From NCBI GenBank assembly GCA_014730295.1, contig WJIN01000014.1, positions 1 to 10,312 on the forward strand: a stretch of 10,312 bases of DNA, written 5' to 3'. The stretch is from Promethearchaeota archaeon (GTDB taxonomy: Archaea > Asgardarchaeota > Lokiarchaeia > Sigynarchaeales > SOKP01). Under the pieces are notes generated by a model that did not search any database, was not told the origin of the DNA, and was given only the letters and a program-made list of their open reading frames with translations. Both the position numbers and the translations under genes were made by a program. This document shows, piece by piece, positions 1-6,556 of the stretch (position 1 is the stretch's first letter; each line of letters begins with the position of its first letter).

Positions 1-863
1 GATATACGTTTTTCTAAAAATGTTATTGTTTCAATTAAATTAGTTATTTTTTTATTATTTTTGACAATTTCATTTTCTAAGGAGGAAATCTTTTCCAATG
101 CCCAATCTAATGTATCTGAATCTTCATTTGGCTTTATCAACCAATTAATGAGATTAGTAATGAATTTTCTATTTTCCAACTTATTTATCCCAAAGTTCGG
201 GTCCTTAGTAAAAATATCAACGTCGCCTAAAGCTGCTACTTTACCTTTACCATAAGTTGTATATGCTGAAATAGTATATTTATTTTTCTTCACATCTTTA
301 TCCCAGTCATTTATCGAAGAATTATATTTCTCAGCCCATCCTTTATTATTTAATGATAACAAACTATTTGCTTTTCCCTTCAATAAAAGAGAACAAGATC
401 CTCCAATTATAACTTCCCTTAATTGATTAGTTATCTCATGACTAGAAAAAGACTTTATATTAATAATATTAGAACTATTTTGATTATGGGGTTTTTTTTC
501 TTTTAAAATATTCCTTTCGAAAAATATATTAAAATATTTACCTGAAATATCGTTTATATTTGTTTTTTGGAGAGAATCTCCTCCATATTCGCTAATTAAA
601 AGTAAAGATCCTCCGTTTTTCACAAAATTAACAATATTCGTAATTTCCAAATTTGAAAAATAATCATTTATAGGATTCCCTATTACTAATAGATTAATGT
701 CATTCAAAATTTCTTGATTTATATCAGAATTTTCATTTTCACTAATTTTGTAATTTAAGGTGTGAAGGAGATTTAAAAATTCAGAAAATTCCACTTCTGA
801 AAGGTTAAGCATCTCATTATGAGATAAATCAAATAAAATTTTGTATCTATTTGGAAATGACAT
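1..863 (-). CDS. GIFT/DUF4350-like domain protein with C-terminal coiled coil (partial, runs off left edge)
   Basis: This frame is open from ATG (861-863, read leftward) to the window edge: 287 codons with no stop, so the C-terminus is missing. Residues about 7-245 resemble the GATase-like fold of GIFT/DUF4350 proteins (relatives of GldG and IFT52). Seen features are KILFDLSHNE at 8-17, a strand LLVIGNP at 58-64, then an EI..IVNFVKNGGSLLLISEYGGD segment at 73-96. The domain closes with GKGKVAALGDVDIF at 205-218 and NRKFITNLINWL at 231-242, like the usual end of this domain. From about 252 the chain becomes a probable coiled coil with heptad-like leucine/isoleucine spacing, and it is still running at the edge. 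No signal peptide or membrane segment is visible. The gene diverges from the GT87-like gene. Family members often act as non-enzymatic binding or scaffold domains, and no catalytic residues are evident. The function is unknown. The family call is from motif pattern only. Confidence 0.72.
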   Translation of the reverse strand, partial: MSFPNRYKILFDLSHNEMLNLSEVEFSEFLNLLHTLNYKISENENSDINQEILNDINLLVIGNPINDYFSNLEITNIVNFVKNGGSLLLISEYGGDSLQKTNINDISGKYFNIFFERNILKEKKPHNQNSSNIINIKSFSSHEITNQLREVIIGGSCSLLLKGKANSLLSLNNKGWAEKYNSSINDWDKDVKKNKYTISAYTTYGKGKVAALGDVDIFTKDPNFGINKLENRKFITNLINWLIKPNEDSDTLDWALEKISSLENEIVKNNKKITNLIETITFLEKRI

Positions 864-880
864 TTCTGAAATATTTTTAT

Positions 881-893
881 TAATTTATATCTC
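881..893 (-). promoter_or_regulatory. Candidate box A (TATA) for the left-edge gene
   Basis: Read on the minus strand this is GAGATATAAATTA, centred about 23 bases ahead of the ATG at 863. The spacing suits an archaeal box A giving a transcript with almost no leader. In such AT-rich DNA a chance match is easy, so the call is tentative. Confidence 0.3.
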
Positions 894-994
894 AATAAAG
901 AAAAAACGATTATAAAAAAATACCTATATTTTTTTTGTTAAGAATTGCAAATTTTCAAACACTTCCCTCTTTTATAGAAAATCTTAAGTAAAAT

Positions 995-1008
995 TCTATA
1001 TTTATACC
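995..1008 (+). promoter_or_regulatory. Candidate box A (TATA) for the GT87-like gene
   Basis: The TCTATATTTATACC stretch lies about 45-55 bases ahead of the ATG at 1051. Transcription would start near 1028 and leave a leader of about 20 bases. A second AT-rich stretch (1030-1041) is too close to the start codon to serve unless the real start is further in. Tentative. Confidence 0.27.
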
Positions 1009-1050
1009 AATGATTTGCTAACTTGAAATTACTAATATTTATGTTTTAGC

Positions 1051-1965
1051 ATGGAACTTAAAAACTTTTTTTCTAATAGAATAAAACTTATTTCAGTAGC
1101 TATTATTATTACAACGATTATATTTATGATTTTTAGGATTTTATTTCCTTACTTTGATTTTCCATTTTTTATGGAAGGGCCTTTCGATGCTGATTTCAAT
1201 ATTTTAATAGACCATATGAAGGGTGGTCTAGCACATTTTTACGATGAAGATAAAAAAGTAGCGGCAATTTATCTTTATTATTGGTATTTCATATTTTTAC
1301 CTTTTTATATAATTCCACCCCAAATTTCAGTCTATTTATGGGATTTTCTCAGATTGGTAACTTATCTTTATGTAATAAATAATATTCAAAAAATTTCAAA
1401 GAATGATTTCGCAATTTATACCTTCATCCTTTTAAGTTATATTGGATTTTTCTTTGATGCCTATTTAGGAAATAGCAATTTTTTGATATTGTTTTTTCTC
1501 TTTTTGTCTTATATCTATTTAGAAAAGCAAAAAATCTGGTTAAGTGGAATATTTTTTGCCTTAGCTTGTTTTAAATTAACTAGCATAATTTTCTTGATTT
1601 TATGGCTTATATTAAAAAAAATGAAATTCAGGGATACTCCAAAATACTTAGTCCCTTTATTATTACTTCTAATTCCATATTTTATATTTCCCACTCTCCT
1701 TCTTCAATTTATTAACAACATATTTATTTTAGAAGGATTTAGAGGAGAAATAATTGAGCCCCCCGATTATGGGAATCCCGTTCTAAATTTCTTAGCACAA
1801 ATCTATTTATTTATTTGGCAAGCACTCCAACCCGCCCAGATAATGTTTTATGCTTTTCTTGTATTTTTCCTTATGATATATTTTGTGGAAAGAAAGAAAA
1901 AGAAAGAACAGAATAATCTCAAAAATCCCTTTATTCAAAATCTTAAAGAAGAAAAGAGACAATAA
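1051..1965 (+). CDS. Polytopic membrane protein, GT87 (DUF2029)-like glycosyltransferase
   Basis: A 304-residue, very hydrophobic protein with about eight membrane segments: roughly 11-31, 74-90, 94-110, 120-137, 141-157, 161-188, 198-221 and 246-278 (the last may be two). The GT87/DUF2029 family consists of GT-C fold enzymes that move mannose or other sugars from polyprenyl-phosphate donors at the membrane. Matching features are an Asp-rich first outer loop (FDADFN, 45-50), a Y.YYW..F..PFYIIPP segment (74-90), and a central GNSNFLILFFLF...LSGIFFALACFKLTSIIF stretch. That stretch resembles the family's GQxNxLLL...AGxxLGLAxxxK pattern. The tail from 280 is strongly basic and probably cytoplasmic. 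At 304 residues it is shorter than the usual ~400, so late helices may be missing. It stands alone between divergent and downstream promoters, so nothing nearby indicates the sugar or acceptor. A generic integral membrane protein is the alternative. Confidence 0.6.
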   Translation: MELKNFFSNRIKLISVAIIITTIIFMIFRILFPYFDFPFFMEGPFDADFNILIDHMKGGLAHFYDEDKKVAAIYLYYWYFIFLPFYIIPPQISVYLWDFLRLVTYLYVINNIQKISKNDFAIYTFILLSYIGFFFDAYLGNSNFLILFFLFLSYIYLEKQKIWLSGIFFALACFKLTSIIFLILWLILKKMKFRDTPKYLVPLLLLLIPYFIFPTLLLQFINNIFILEGFRGEIIEPPDYGNPVLNFLAQIYLFIWQALQPAQIMFYAFLVFFLMIYFVERKKKKEQNNLKNPFIQNLKEEKRQ

Positions 1966-1992
1966 CAAAATTTTTTATATTTTAATAAATGA

Positions 1993-2009
1993 TCCATTTT
2001 GGAAATGGA
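1993..2009. repeat. Short perfect inverted repeat upstream of purA
   Basis: TCCATTT and AAATGGA form a 7-bp stem with a 3-base loop. It lies 28 bases after the upstream stop codon and 66 bases before the purA start, upstream of the probable purA promoter. It could be an operator half-site pair or part of the transcript end of the upstream gene. Seven base pairs may also be chance. Confidence 0.25.
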
Positions 2010-2047
2010 ATTATGCAAAATATTGAAAACTATGAATATTTTAATTA

Positions 2048-2060
2048 AGAAAATTTAAAT
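2048..2060 (+). promoter_or_regulatory. Candidate box A (TATA) for purA
   Basis: The AAAATTTAAATTA stretch is centred about 21 bases ahead of the purA ATG, slightly close for a leaderless start. An alternative AT-rich element at about 2036-2046 would give a short leader. No ribosome-binding sequence precedes the start codon. Confidence 0.27.
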
Positions 2061-2074
2061 TACCGATATAAATT

Positions 2075-3382
2075 ATGGAAAATAAAGCGAATACAATTGG
2101 AATTGTGGGACTCTCATTCGGAGACGAGGGTAAAGGAAAGATAACTGATTTTCTCGCACAAAATGCAGATATCGTAGTGCGCTTCCAGGGAGGAAATAAT
2201 GCGGGTCATACTGTAGTTCATAATGATAATACCTTTAAATTTCACATCATGCCCTCGGGAGCAGTCCTCGAAAAAGAAGTCATTATTGGAAATGGTTGTG
2301 TGGTAGATCCAAAAGTGTTGTTGGAAGAAATTAAAAGTCTTGAAAAAGGAAGAAAAAAAGTTAATCTTAAATTGAGCTCAACAGCTCATGTGATATTTCC
2401 CTTTCATCGAGATGTTGATGGTCTAGAAGAAAAATTTAAAGGAGAATATAAGGCGGGAACCACAAAAAGAGGGATTGGGCCAACATATTCCGATAAAGCT
2501 GCAAGGTTTGGATTAAGAATTTACGATTTAGTTAATCCAAACATGTTAAAAAAGAAATTAAAAAACTTATATGAAATAAGCAAAAAAGTTATCCATTGTT
2601 ATGATCCTAACTGGCACAAAGAACTAGATAGTATTTATGAGGAATATAAAGGCTATGGTGCTAAACTAAATAAATATGTAGTGGATACGGCATATTATTT
2701 GAATAAGCAAATTGATTCGGGAAAAAAAGTAATTTTTGAAGGAGCTCAAGGAACACTTTTAGGTATAGACCATGGATTTTATCCTTATGGTACTTCTTCG
2801 AATGCGAATGCGACTGGAATTTCAAATGGTACGGGAGTGCCACCTAATAAAATCGGTCCGATATTAGGAATAATAAAAGCATATACTTCAAGAGTAGGAG
2901 AAGGCGCTGTACCCTCAGAATTAGAAAATGAAATAGGTGATCAAATAAGAGAACAAGGTCATGAATATGGAACAACTACCGGGAGACCTCGTAGGGTTGG
3001 GTGGCTAGACTTGTTTAATATAAAATATTCGATTATGATTAATGGAGTCAAGGATATAGCAGTAATGCTATTAGACGCGTTGGAAGGAATAGATCCCCTA
3101 AAAATTTGTATAGGATATGAGCTTGAAGGAGAAATATTAGAAAGTTGGCCAATTCAGCCAGAAATTATAGAAAAATGTCGACCAGTCTACAAGAATTTTA
3201 AGGGATGGAATAAACGCTCAAGAGAAGAATGGTCTTCAATAGCAAATAACGGATATGATGCTTTACCTGATGAAATGAAAGTTTATCTCGATGCGATTAA
3301 AGAATATTTAGATGTTGATATTGCTATCATTTCGATCGGCCCTGAACGAGAGGACACAATTATTCTTAAAGAAATATTCTAA
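2075..3382 (+). CDS. purA: Adenylosuccinate synthetase
   Basis: PurA joins IMP and aspartate using GTP to make adenylosuccinate, the committed step to AMP in the cytoplasm. The 435 residues match the usual full length. Visible motifs in order: GDEGKGK at 16-22 with catalytic Asp17; GGNNAGHTVV at 39-48 with catalytic His45; TTKRGIGPTYSDKAAR at 129-144 (IMP site); FEGAQGTLLGIDHG at 221-234 followed by TSSN; AYTSRVGEGAVPSEL at 269-283; GTTTGRPRRVGWLD at 299-312 (aspartate/IMP loop); and ISIGPERE near the C-terminus. The T-K-x-D segment that contacts the GTP guanine in the E. coli enzyme reads M-L-L-D (331-334): the Asp is kept and the Lys is lost. ATG 2075 puts the P-loop region at the normal distance from the N-terminus. 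Its stop overlaps that of the convergent kinase gene by 4 bases. No other purine gene is in view, so it appears to be transcribed singly. Confidence 0.97.
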   Translation: MENKANTIGIVGLSFGDEGKGKITDFLAQNADIVVRFQGGNNAGHTVVHNDNTFKFHIMPSGAVLEKEVIIGNGCVVDPKVLLEEIKSLEKGRKKVNLKLSSTAHVIFPFHRDVDGLEEKFKGEYKAGTTKRGIGPTYSDKAARFGLRIYDLVNPNMLKKKLKNLYEISKKVIHCYDPNWHKELDSIYEEYKGYGAKLNKYVVDTAYYLNKQIDSGKKVIFEGAQGTLLGIDHGFYPYGTSSNANATGISNGTGVPPNKIGPILGIIKAYTSRVGEGAVPSELENEIGDQIREQGHEYGTTTGRPRRVGWLDLFNIKYSIMINGVKDIAVMLLDALEGIDPLKICIGYELEGEILESWPIQPEIIEKCRPVYKNFKGWNKRSREEWSSIANNGYDALPDEMKVYLDAIKEYLDVDIAIISIGPEREDTIILKEIF

Positions 3383-4350
3383 TTAATTTTCTTTATAACC
3401 ACTTTTTCTAAAAGTTTCGTAAAATCATCATAGTTCAATATTCCCGGTCCTATTTCAAGAGTATTTGCTGCCCCTGCAGCGATTGCGTGACTAAAACTTT
3501 CTATTATATTTTTAGTTTTCATATAATTGGCTGTAAGACCGGCCAAAAATGAGTCACCGGAACCGACAGTATCTAATATCGGTTTATCTATTGGAACATT
3601 TCCAAATAGGCTATATTCTTCAGTTAATAATATTGCCCCTTTATTGCCTAAAGTAATCGCAATGATTTTCAGTCCTTTATTGAGAAGTATTTTAGCTTTC
3701 TCAACTATAATGGAATAAGGTTTTTGTGTTTCATTAAAATCAATATTGCTGATTTTTTTTATATTGAGTATTTGGTTTAACTCCAATAAATTTGGTTTTA
3801 TAATAGTAGGATTTGTTTTAATTCCTTCAATTAGAGGATTTCCACTGGAATCTAAACATGTTAGCGCACTTTCTTTTTTAGCTAATTTAATTAATTCAAA
3901 ATAAATATTTTGATTTGTATTAGGAGGGATTGAACCCGAAAAAACACATAAATCTCCTGATTTAATGTTTTCCGATAATTGATTTTTCAATTTATTCAAA
4001 TCTGAGTCTCTTACTGAGAATCCTAACTCTCTAATATGGGTTGTAGTTTTATTGATTGGATCATTGATAGTTTTATTCGAGCGAGTCTCACCCTCCACGG
4101 GAATTAGTTTAAAAGATATTTTATATTTATTTAAGAATTTAGAATATAATTCTATTTCATTTGTACCAATTAAAGCATGAATATTAATTTTAATCTTGGG
4201 GTATAGTTTTTTTGCTGCTAAACTATAAGAAATAGCTTTTCCAACAGGGAAAACTATCTTTTCATTTACCTTAAATGTTCCCCCCACATGAAACCTTTCA
4301 ATTTTATAGATTAAATCGATAGTGGGATTTAGTAGAACTGCATGGATCAT
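3379..4350 (-). CDS. PfkB-family sugar (phosphate) kinase, 1-phosphofructokinase/LacC-like
   Basis: A ribokinase-fold (PfkB) cytoplasmic enzyme that should phosphorylate a sugar or sugar phosphate with ATP. At 323 residues it has the standard length. Evidence: N-terminal AVLLNPTID (4-12), as in FruK/LacC; TRSNKTI (89-95); LCVFSGSIPPN (134-144); KPNLLEL (185-191); ITLGNKGAI (232-240); and the signature DTVGSGDSFLAG (260-271) with catalytic base Asp266. It ends with AAGAANTLEIGPG (291-303). The overall pattern fits the 1-phosphofructokinase/tagatose-6-phosphate kinase branch best, but the substrate cannot be fixed from sequence. The first PfkB signature, normally G-G-K-G-x-N, reads V-G-K-A-I-S (36-41): the Lys is kept, while one Gly and the Asn are changed. 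This is the substrate side of the site, so specificity may be unusual. ATG 4350 gives the typical short N-terminus. The gene converges on purA with a 4-base overlap. Confidence 0.86.
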   Translation of the reverse strand: MIHAVLLNPTIDLIYKIERFHVGGTFKVNEKIVFPVGKAISYSLAAKKLYPKIKINIHALIGTNEIELYSKFLNKYKISFKLIPVEGETRSNKTINDPINKTTTHIRELGFSVRDSDLNKLKNQLSENIKSGDLCVFSGSIPPNTNQNIYFELIKLAKKESALTCLDSSGNPLIEGIKTNPTIIKPNLLELNQILNIKKISNIDFNETQKPYSIIVEKAKILLNKGLKIIAITLGNKGAILLTEEYSLFGNVPIDKPILDTVGSGDSFLAGLTANYMKTKNIIESFSHAIAAGAANTLEIGPGILNYDDFTKLLEKVVIKKIN

Positions 4351-4373
4351 AATAATTAAAACAAATTAAGAAG

Positions 4374-4386
4374 AATTAAAAATTTC
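4374..4386 (-). promoter_or_regulatory. Candidate box A (TATA) for the PfkB kinase gene
   Basis: On the minus strand an AT-rich TTTTTAATT-type element sits about 28-32 bases ahead of the ATG at 4350. That spacing fits a nearly leaderless archaeal transcript. It is weak evidence in an A/T-rich gap. Confidence 0.22.
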
Positions 4387-4454
4387 TTTAAAAAATCTAA
4401 AGAGACGATTAAGTATCTTGTTTTCTCATTAGAAGAAGAAAAGGAAAAAAATCA

Positions 4455-4967
4455 TTATGAAATTCCTTCTATTGGAGCTGAATTATATTTTTTACCACAA
4501 TTCTCGCAAAATACAGTACCTCTTGAATTAAGTAGGTCATATGCTTTTTCGGAAAATCCAGATCCACATTCAGAGCAAAATCTAACCTTATTTGGCTCTT
4601 TTACGCGAATTACCGGTATTTCCCGTTGTTTAAGATATGGTTGAGAAGGATGAATCACATTATACTGAACTGGTTGTTTTGATAGATCTTGTTTTCCAGA
4701 TACTGCATAATATAATGCTTTGAAAAGCTTATAGATTCCTAACCCAACATATTTGAACAGATAAAAGGTCCCTTTTAGGATGTAATAGACTAAATATACC
4801 AAACCCTTTATTATATAATACACTAAAACTAGCGTCAAGCTTAGGATGGCAAATATCCCCGCAACTACAAGAACCTGTGCAAATAACGGTTGAATCATGA
4901 ACCAATCAACAAATTCATTCCAATATACACCAAACCAGTCGAATTGATAATTATTCCAATCTACCAT
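4455..4967 (-). CDS. Small membrane-associated protein with 11-residue repeats and C-terminal zinc ribbon
   Basis: I do not recognise a named family. The 170 residues fall into three parts. An aromatic-rich N-terminus (1-27) leads into one clear membrane segment (about 28-52). Residues 50-82 form a hydrophobic, basic stretch with an 11-residue period: Y-Y-I-I-K-G..YL, Y-Y-I-L-K-G..YL, then a decayed K-Y-V-G-L-G-I-Y-K-L-F. This could be a long membrane-surface or membrane-embedded helix. The C-terminal part holds a probable zinc ribbon with Cys131/Cys134 (CSECG) and Cys154/Cys157 (CENCG), joined to the helix by a polar linker (about 90-128). The ribbon would face the cytoplasm. The gene lies 104 bases upstream of the kinase gene on the same strand, far enough for separate transcription. 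A membrane-tethered regulatory or nucleic-acid/protein-binding role is possible but not shown. Confidence 0.78.
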   Translation of the reverse strand: MVDWNNYQFDWFGVYWNEFVDWFMIQPLFAQVLVVAGIFAILSLTLVLVYYIIKGLVYLVYYILKGTFYLFKYVGLGIYKLFKALYYAVSGKQDLSKQPVQYNVIHPSQPYLKQREIPVIRVKEPNKVRFCSECGSGFSEKAYDLLNSRGTVFCENCGKKYNSAPIEGIS

Positions 4968-5108
4968 TTTAATTATACCTTTTATGATTATTTGAATGTT
5001 TTATTTACTTAATTGATCAAAACTTTAACCTAAATAATAAGAAATTGGAGTCCAGTTCTTATGAGTTGTTAGTTATAAAAAATATACGAATTAGAGAAAT
5101 ACTTTAAA

Positions 5109-5669
5109 TTATCGTAAGGCAACTAAGGCAAATCGATAATAGTAATTTTTTGGCGGCCATTCAATATCTAAATCAAGTGCTTTTACCATTTTTGTAACGT
5201 GTATTCCTACAGCCTCCATAGAGTATCTTATCTTTTCTGGGAATCTACATGCTTCTTCATCGTCATAACTGCAGTATTTATATCCGTTTTTTTCACAAAT
5301 ACGGCAATGACCTCCCCACAAAATTAGTTTTTCTTTGTAATGCTCAACAAAATCCTCAAAAAAAGATTTTACTTCTTTTTCTAAATCTTCTCTAATATCA
5401 TTTTTACAATAGAAATTATTTCTTATTCTTTTTTCACTTCGATTGGGGTATTTTCGTTTTTGCCGCTTAACATATTCAATCATATTGAACTTTGTATATA
5501 TTAAAAAAAATTTTGAAAATTTTGAGACTTTTTCCTTCGAATAAGGGGCAGCAGGAGGGCATGCCCAACTATGATTGTAATTTGGACATTGAAATTGTTC
5601 ACTTACACAAAATTTTTGAACATTGGGATCAAAAAGTATATCTTTAAAGTTAATTTGTCTGAAAGGCAT
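5109..5669 (-). CDS. DUF2284 cysteine-rich predicted metal-binding protein
   Basis: A 186-residue soluble protein fitting the DUF2284 family, whose members are annotated as predicted metal-binding proteins and are common in anaerobic archaea and bacteria. Eight cysteines are visible in two groups. The N-terminal group is Cys21, Cys28 and Cys37, the last in the family-typical ACPP motif (36-39). The C-terminal group is Cys122, Cys125, Cys133 and Cys141, with spacing CX2CX7CX7C. Cys88 lies between them. The layout suggests an Fe-S cluster or other metal site, but no cofactor is proven. The end, VGIHVTKMVKALDLDIEW followed by a strand, is also typical of the family. ATG 5669 gives the expected short lead before Cys21. 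The gene runs in the same direction as the PNPOx-like gene upstream, separated by 138 bases, so a shared transcript is uncertain. The function is unknown. Confidence 0.83.
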   Translation of the reverse strand: MPFRQINFKDILFDPNVQKFCVSEQFQCPNYNHSWACPPAAPYSKEKVSKFSKFFLIYTKFNMIEYVKRQKRKYPNRSEKRIRNNFYCKNDIREDLEKEVKSFFEDFVEHYKEKLILWGGHCRICEKNGYKYCSYDDEEACRFPEKIRYSMEAVGIHVTKMVKALDLDIEWPPKNYYYRFALVALR

Positions 5670-5690
5670 TTATTAGTTGGAAAATCAAGC

Positions 5691-5702
5691 TCTATAAATT
5701 AG
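5691..5702 (-). promoter_or_regulatory. Candidate box A (TATA) for the DUF2284 gene
   Basis: Read on the minus strand the element is AATTTATAGA with its flanks, centred about 27 bases ahead of the ATG at 5669. This is the spacing expected for a leaderless archaeal transcript, and it argues for a promoter between this gene and the PNPOx-like gene. Confidence 0.32.
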
Positions 5703-5807
5703 TGAAATAAATTAATAAATGTTTTTTAAAATAATCATTATTCAAATTAATAAAAGTCTGAGAAGTGGATTGAAAAATAATCAGATCCTCAGAAGTATTC
5801 TAATACC

Positions 5808-6257
5808 TTATATTGATTTTAAGCCTATCCTCTTTTTAACATTCACCAGTTTTAATATATTTATTTTCTTTTGCTTTTTCAACAAATCCCAACCTTTCTC
5901 TTTTTCTAATCCATGTGCGGAGAGGAAATTTGGTGAAAAGTTGTTTTTGCCTTCATATGCCATCTTCTCAACTATTCGATTTTTTTCTTCTTGATTAGTC
6001 ACTTCCTTTAATTCAGCTTGAATAGTTATGAAACAGAAATTACTTAGATCTGGTTCTAAGTCCTCAATGGAAACACATACATTGTTATCCTTATTGAGAA
6101 TTTTCTTTTTTTTCCCATAATCAGTAAAATGAAAGTATAGAGTTCCATTCTCATAAACATATTGAAATGGAGCGATATATGGATACTTTCCATCAAAAAA
6201 GGCAATCCTACAAATCTTTTTTTTGGCTAAAATCAGCTCTATCTCATTCTCTGTCAT
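5808..6257 (-). CDS. PNPOx-like (pyridoxamine 5'-phosphate oxidase family) flavin-binding protein
   Basis: A 149-residue split-beta-barrel protein of the flavin-nucleotide-binding/NimA-like branch. Such proteins bind FMN, F420 or haem and reduce or shield small molecules in the cytoplasm. Visible family pattern: an N-terminal helix, then the strands ICRIAFFDGKYPYIAPFQYVYENG (15-38), where a PY.AP.QY.Y segment is typical. Next come LYFHFTDYGKKKKIL (40-54), the usual YFHxxxxGKK phosphate/flavin-contact stretch, and VCVSIEDLEPD (60-70). A strand near 74-86 (FITIQAELKEV) and a C-terminal strand near 133-143 complete the barrel. The length is normal for the family. The exact substrate and cofactor cannot be read from sequence. 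It probably has its own promoter in the 299-base divergent gap shared with the deacylase gene. Confidence 0.82.
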   Translation of the reverse strand: MTENEIELILAKKKICRIAFFDGKYPYIAPFQYVYENGTLYFHFTDYGKKKKILNKDNNVCVSIEDLEPDLSNFCFITIQAELKEVTNQEEKNRIVEKMAYEGKNNFSPNFLSAHGLEKEKGWDLLKKQKKINILKLVNVKKRIGLKSI

Positions 6258-6316
6258 TTCTGGTAATTTGATTAAACTAATTTGTCTCGCCTCGTAATAT
6301 AAGTTATAGATGAATA

Positions 6317-6329
6317 TTTTTATATAAAT
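6317..6329 (-). promoter_or_regulatory. Candidate box A (TATA) for the PNPOx-like gene
   Basis: On the minus strand the element AATTTATATAAAA is among the best TATA matches in the window. It lies about 60-72 bases ahead of the ATG at 6257. A start site about 25 bases downstream would leave a leader of about 40 bases. It sits in the 6258-6556 divergent gap. Confidence 0.36.
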
Positions 6330-6523
6330 TAATAAAACTGTTTAGTAGTATATTGATACTTGTTAATGAATCTAGGTATAAGATTTTATTTAATAAGTTC
6401 TCGGTTTGAAATTTTGTTATTCTAATCATTTTTGCTAAGAAGTTAAAACACAATAATTTTAAAATTAGTCCTTATTTATTTCAAATATAATTTAAAATCA
6501 GAAGTGAATCGCTGGTTTTTTTT

Positions 6524-6542
6524 ATTTACTATTTATCTAAAT
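6524..6542 (+). promoter_or_regulatory. Candidate box A (TATA) for the D-aminoacylase gene
   Basis: An ATTTACTATTTATCTAAAT stretch is centred about 25 bases ahead of the ATG at 6557, preceded by a T-run. The spacing fits a leaderless or nearly leaderless archaeal transcript. No ribosome-binding sequence precedes the start. Confidence 0.27.
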
Positions 6543-6556
6543 TTTGTGAATTTTGA

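Larger units (their letters stand above)
6258..6556. other. Divergent intergenic region, no gene seen
   Basis: This 299-base A/T-rich gap separates the PNPOx-like gene (minus) from the deacylase gene (plus). It must hold both promoters. I see no tRNA cloverleaf, no strong long hairpin and no coding frame with family character. Candidate promoter elements are listed separately, and the remainder holds nothing I can assign. Confidence 0.6.

Noticed and set aside
61..255. 64-codon plus-strand frame near the left edge
   Set aside because: It lies antisense inside the GIFT/DUF4350-like gene, whose frame is open over the full stretch and has clear family pattern.
2661..2843. 60-codon minus-strand frame
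   Set aside because: It is antisense within purA, overlapping its conserved FEGAQGT block.
5719..5994. 91-codon hydrophobic plus-strand frame
   Set aside because: Most of it is antisense to the PNPOx-like gene. The hydrophobicity comes from A/T-rich antisense codons and no family pattern is seen.
3379..6257. A single four-gene minus-strand operon
   Set aside because: Gaps of 104-141 bases with TATA-like elements ahead of several genes, and no functional link between products, argue for separate transcripts.
6258..6556. Possible tRNA or small RNA in the 299-base gap
   Set aside because: No cloverleaf arms, GTTCRA-type T-loop or stable hairpin could be found by reading; the gap is simple A/T-rich sequence with likely promoters.
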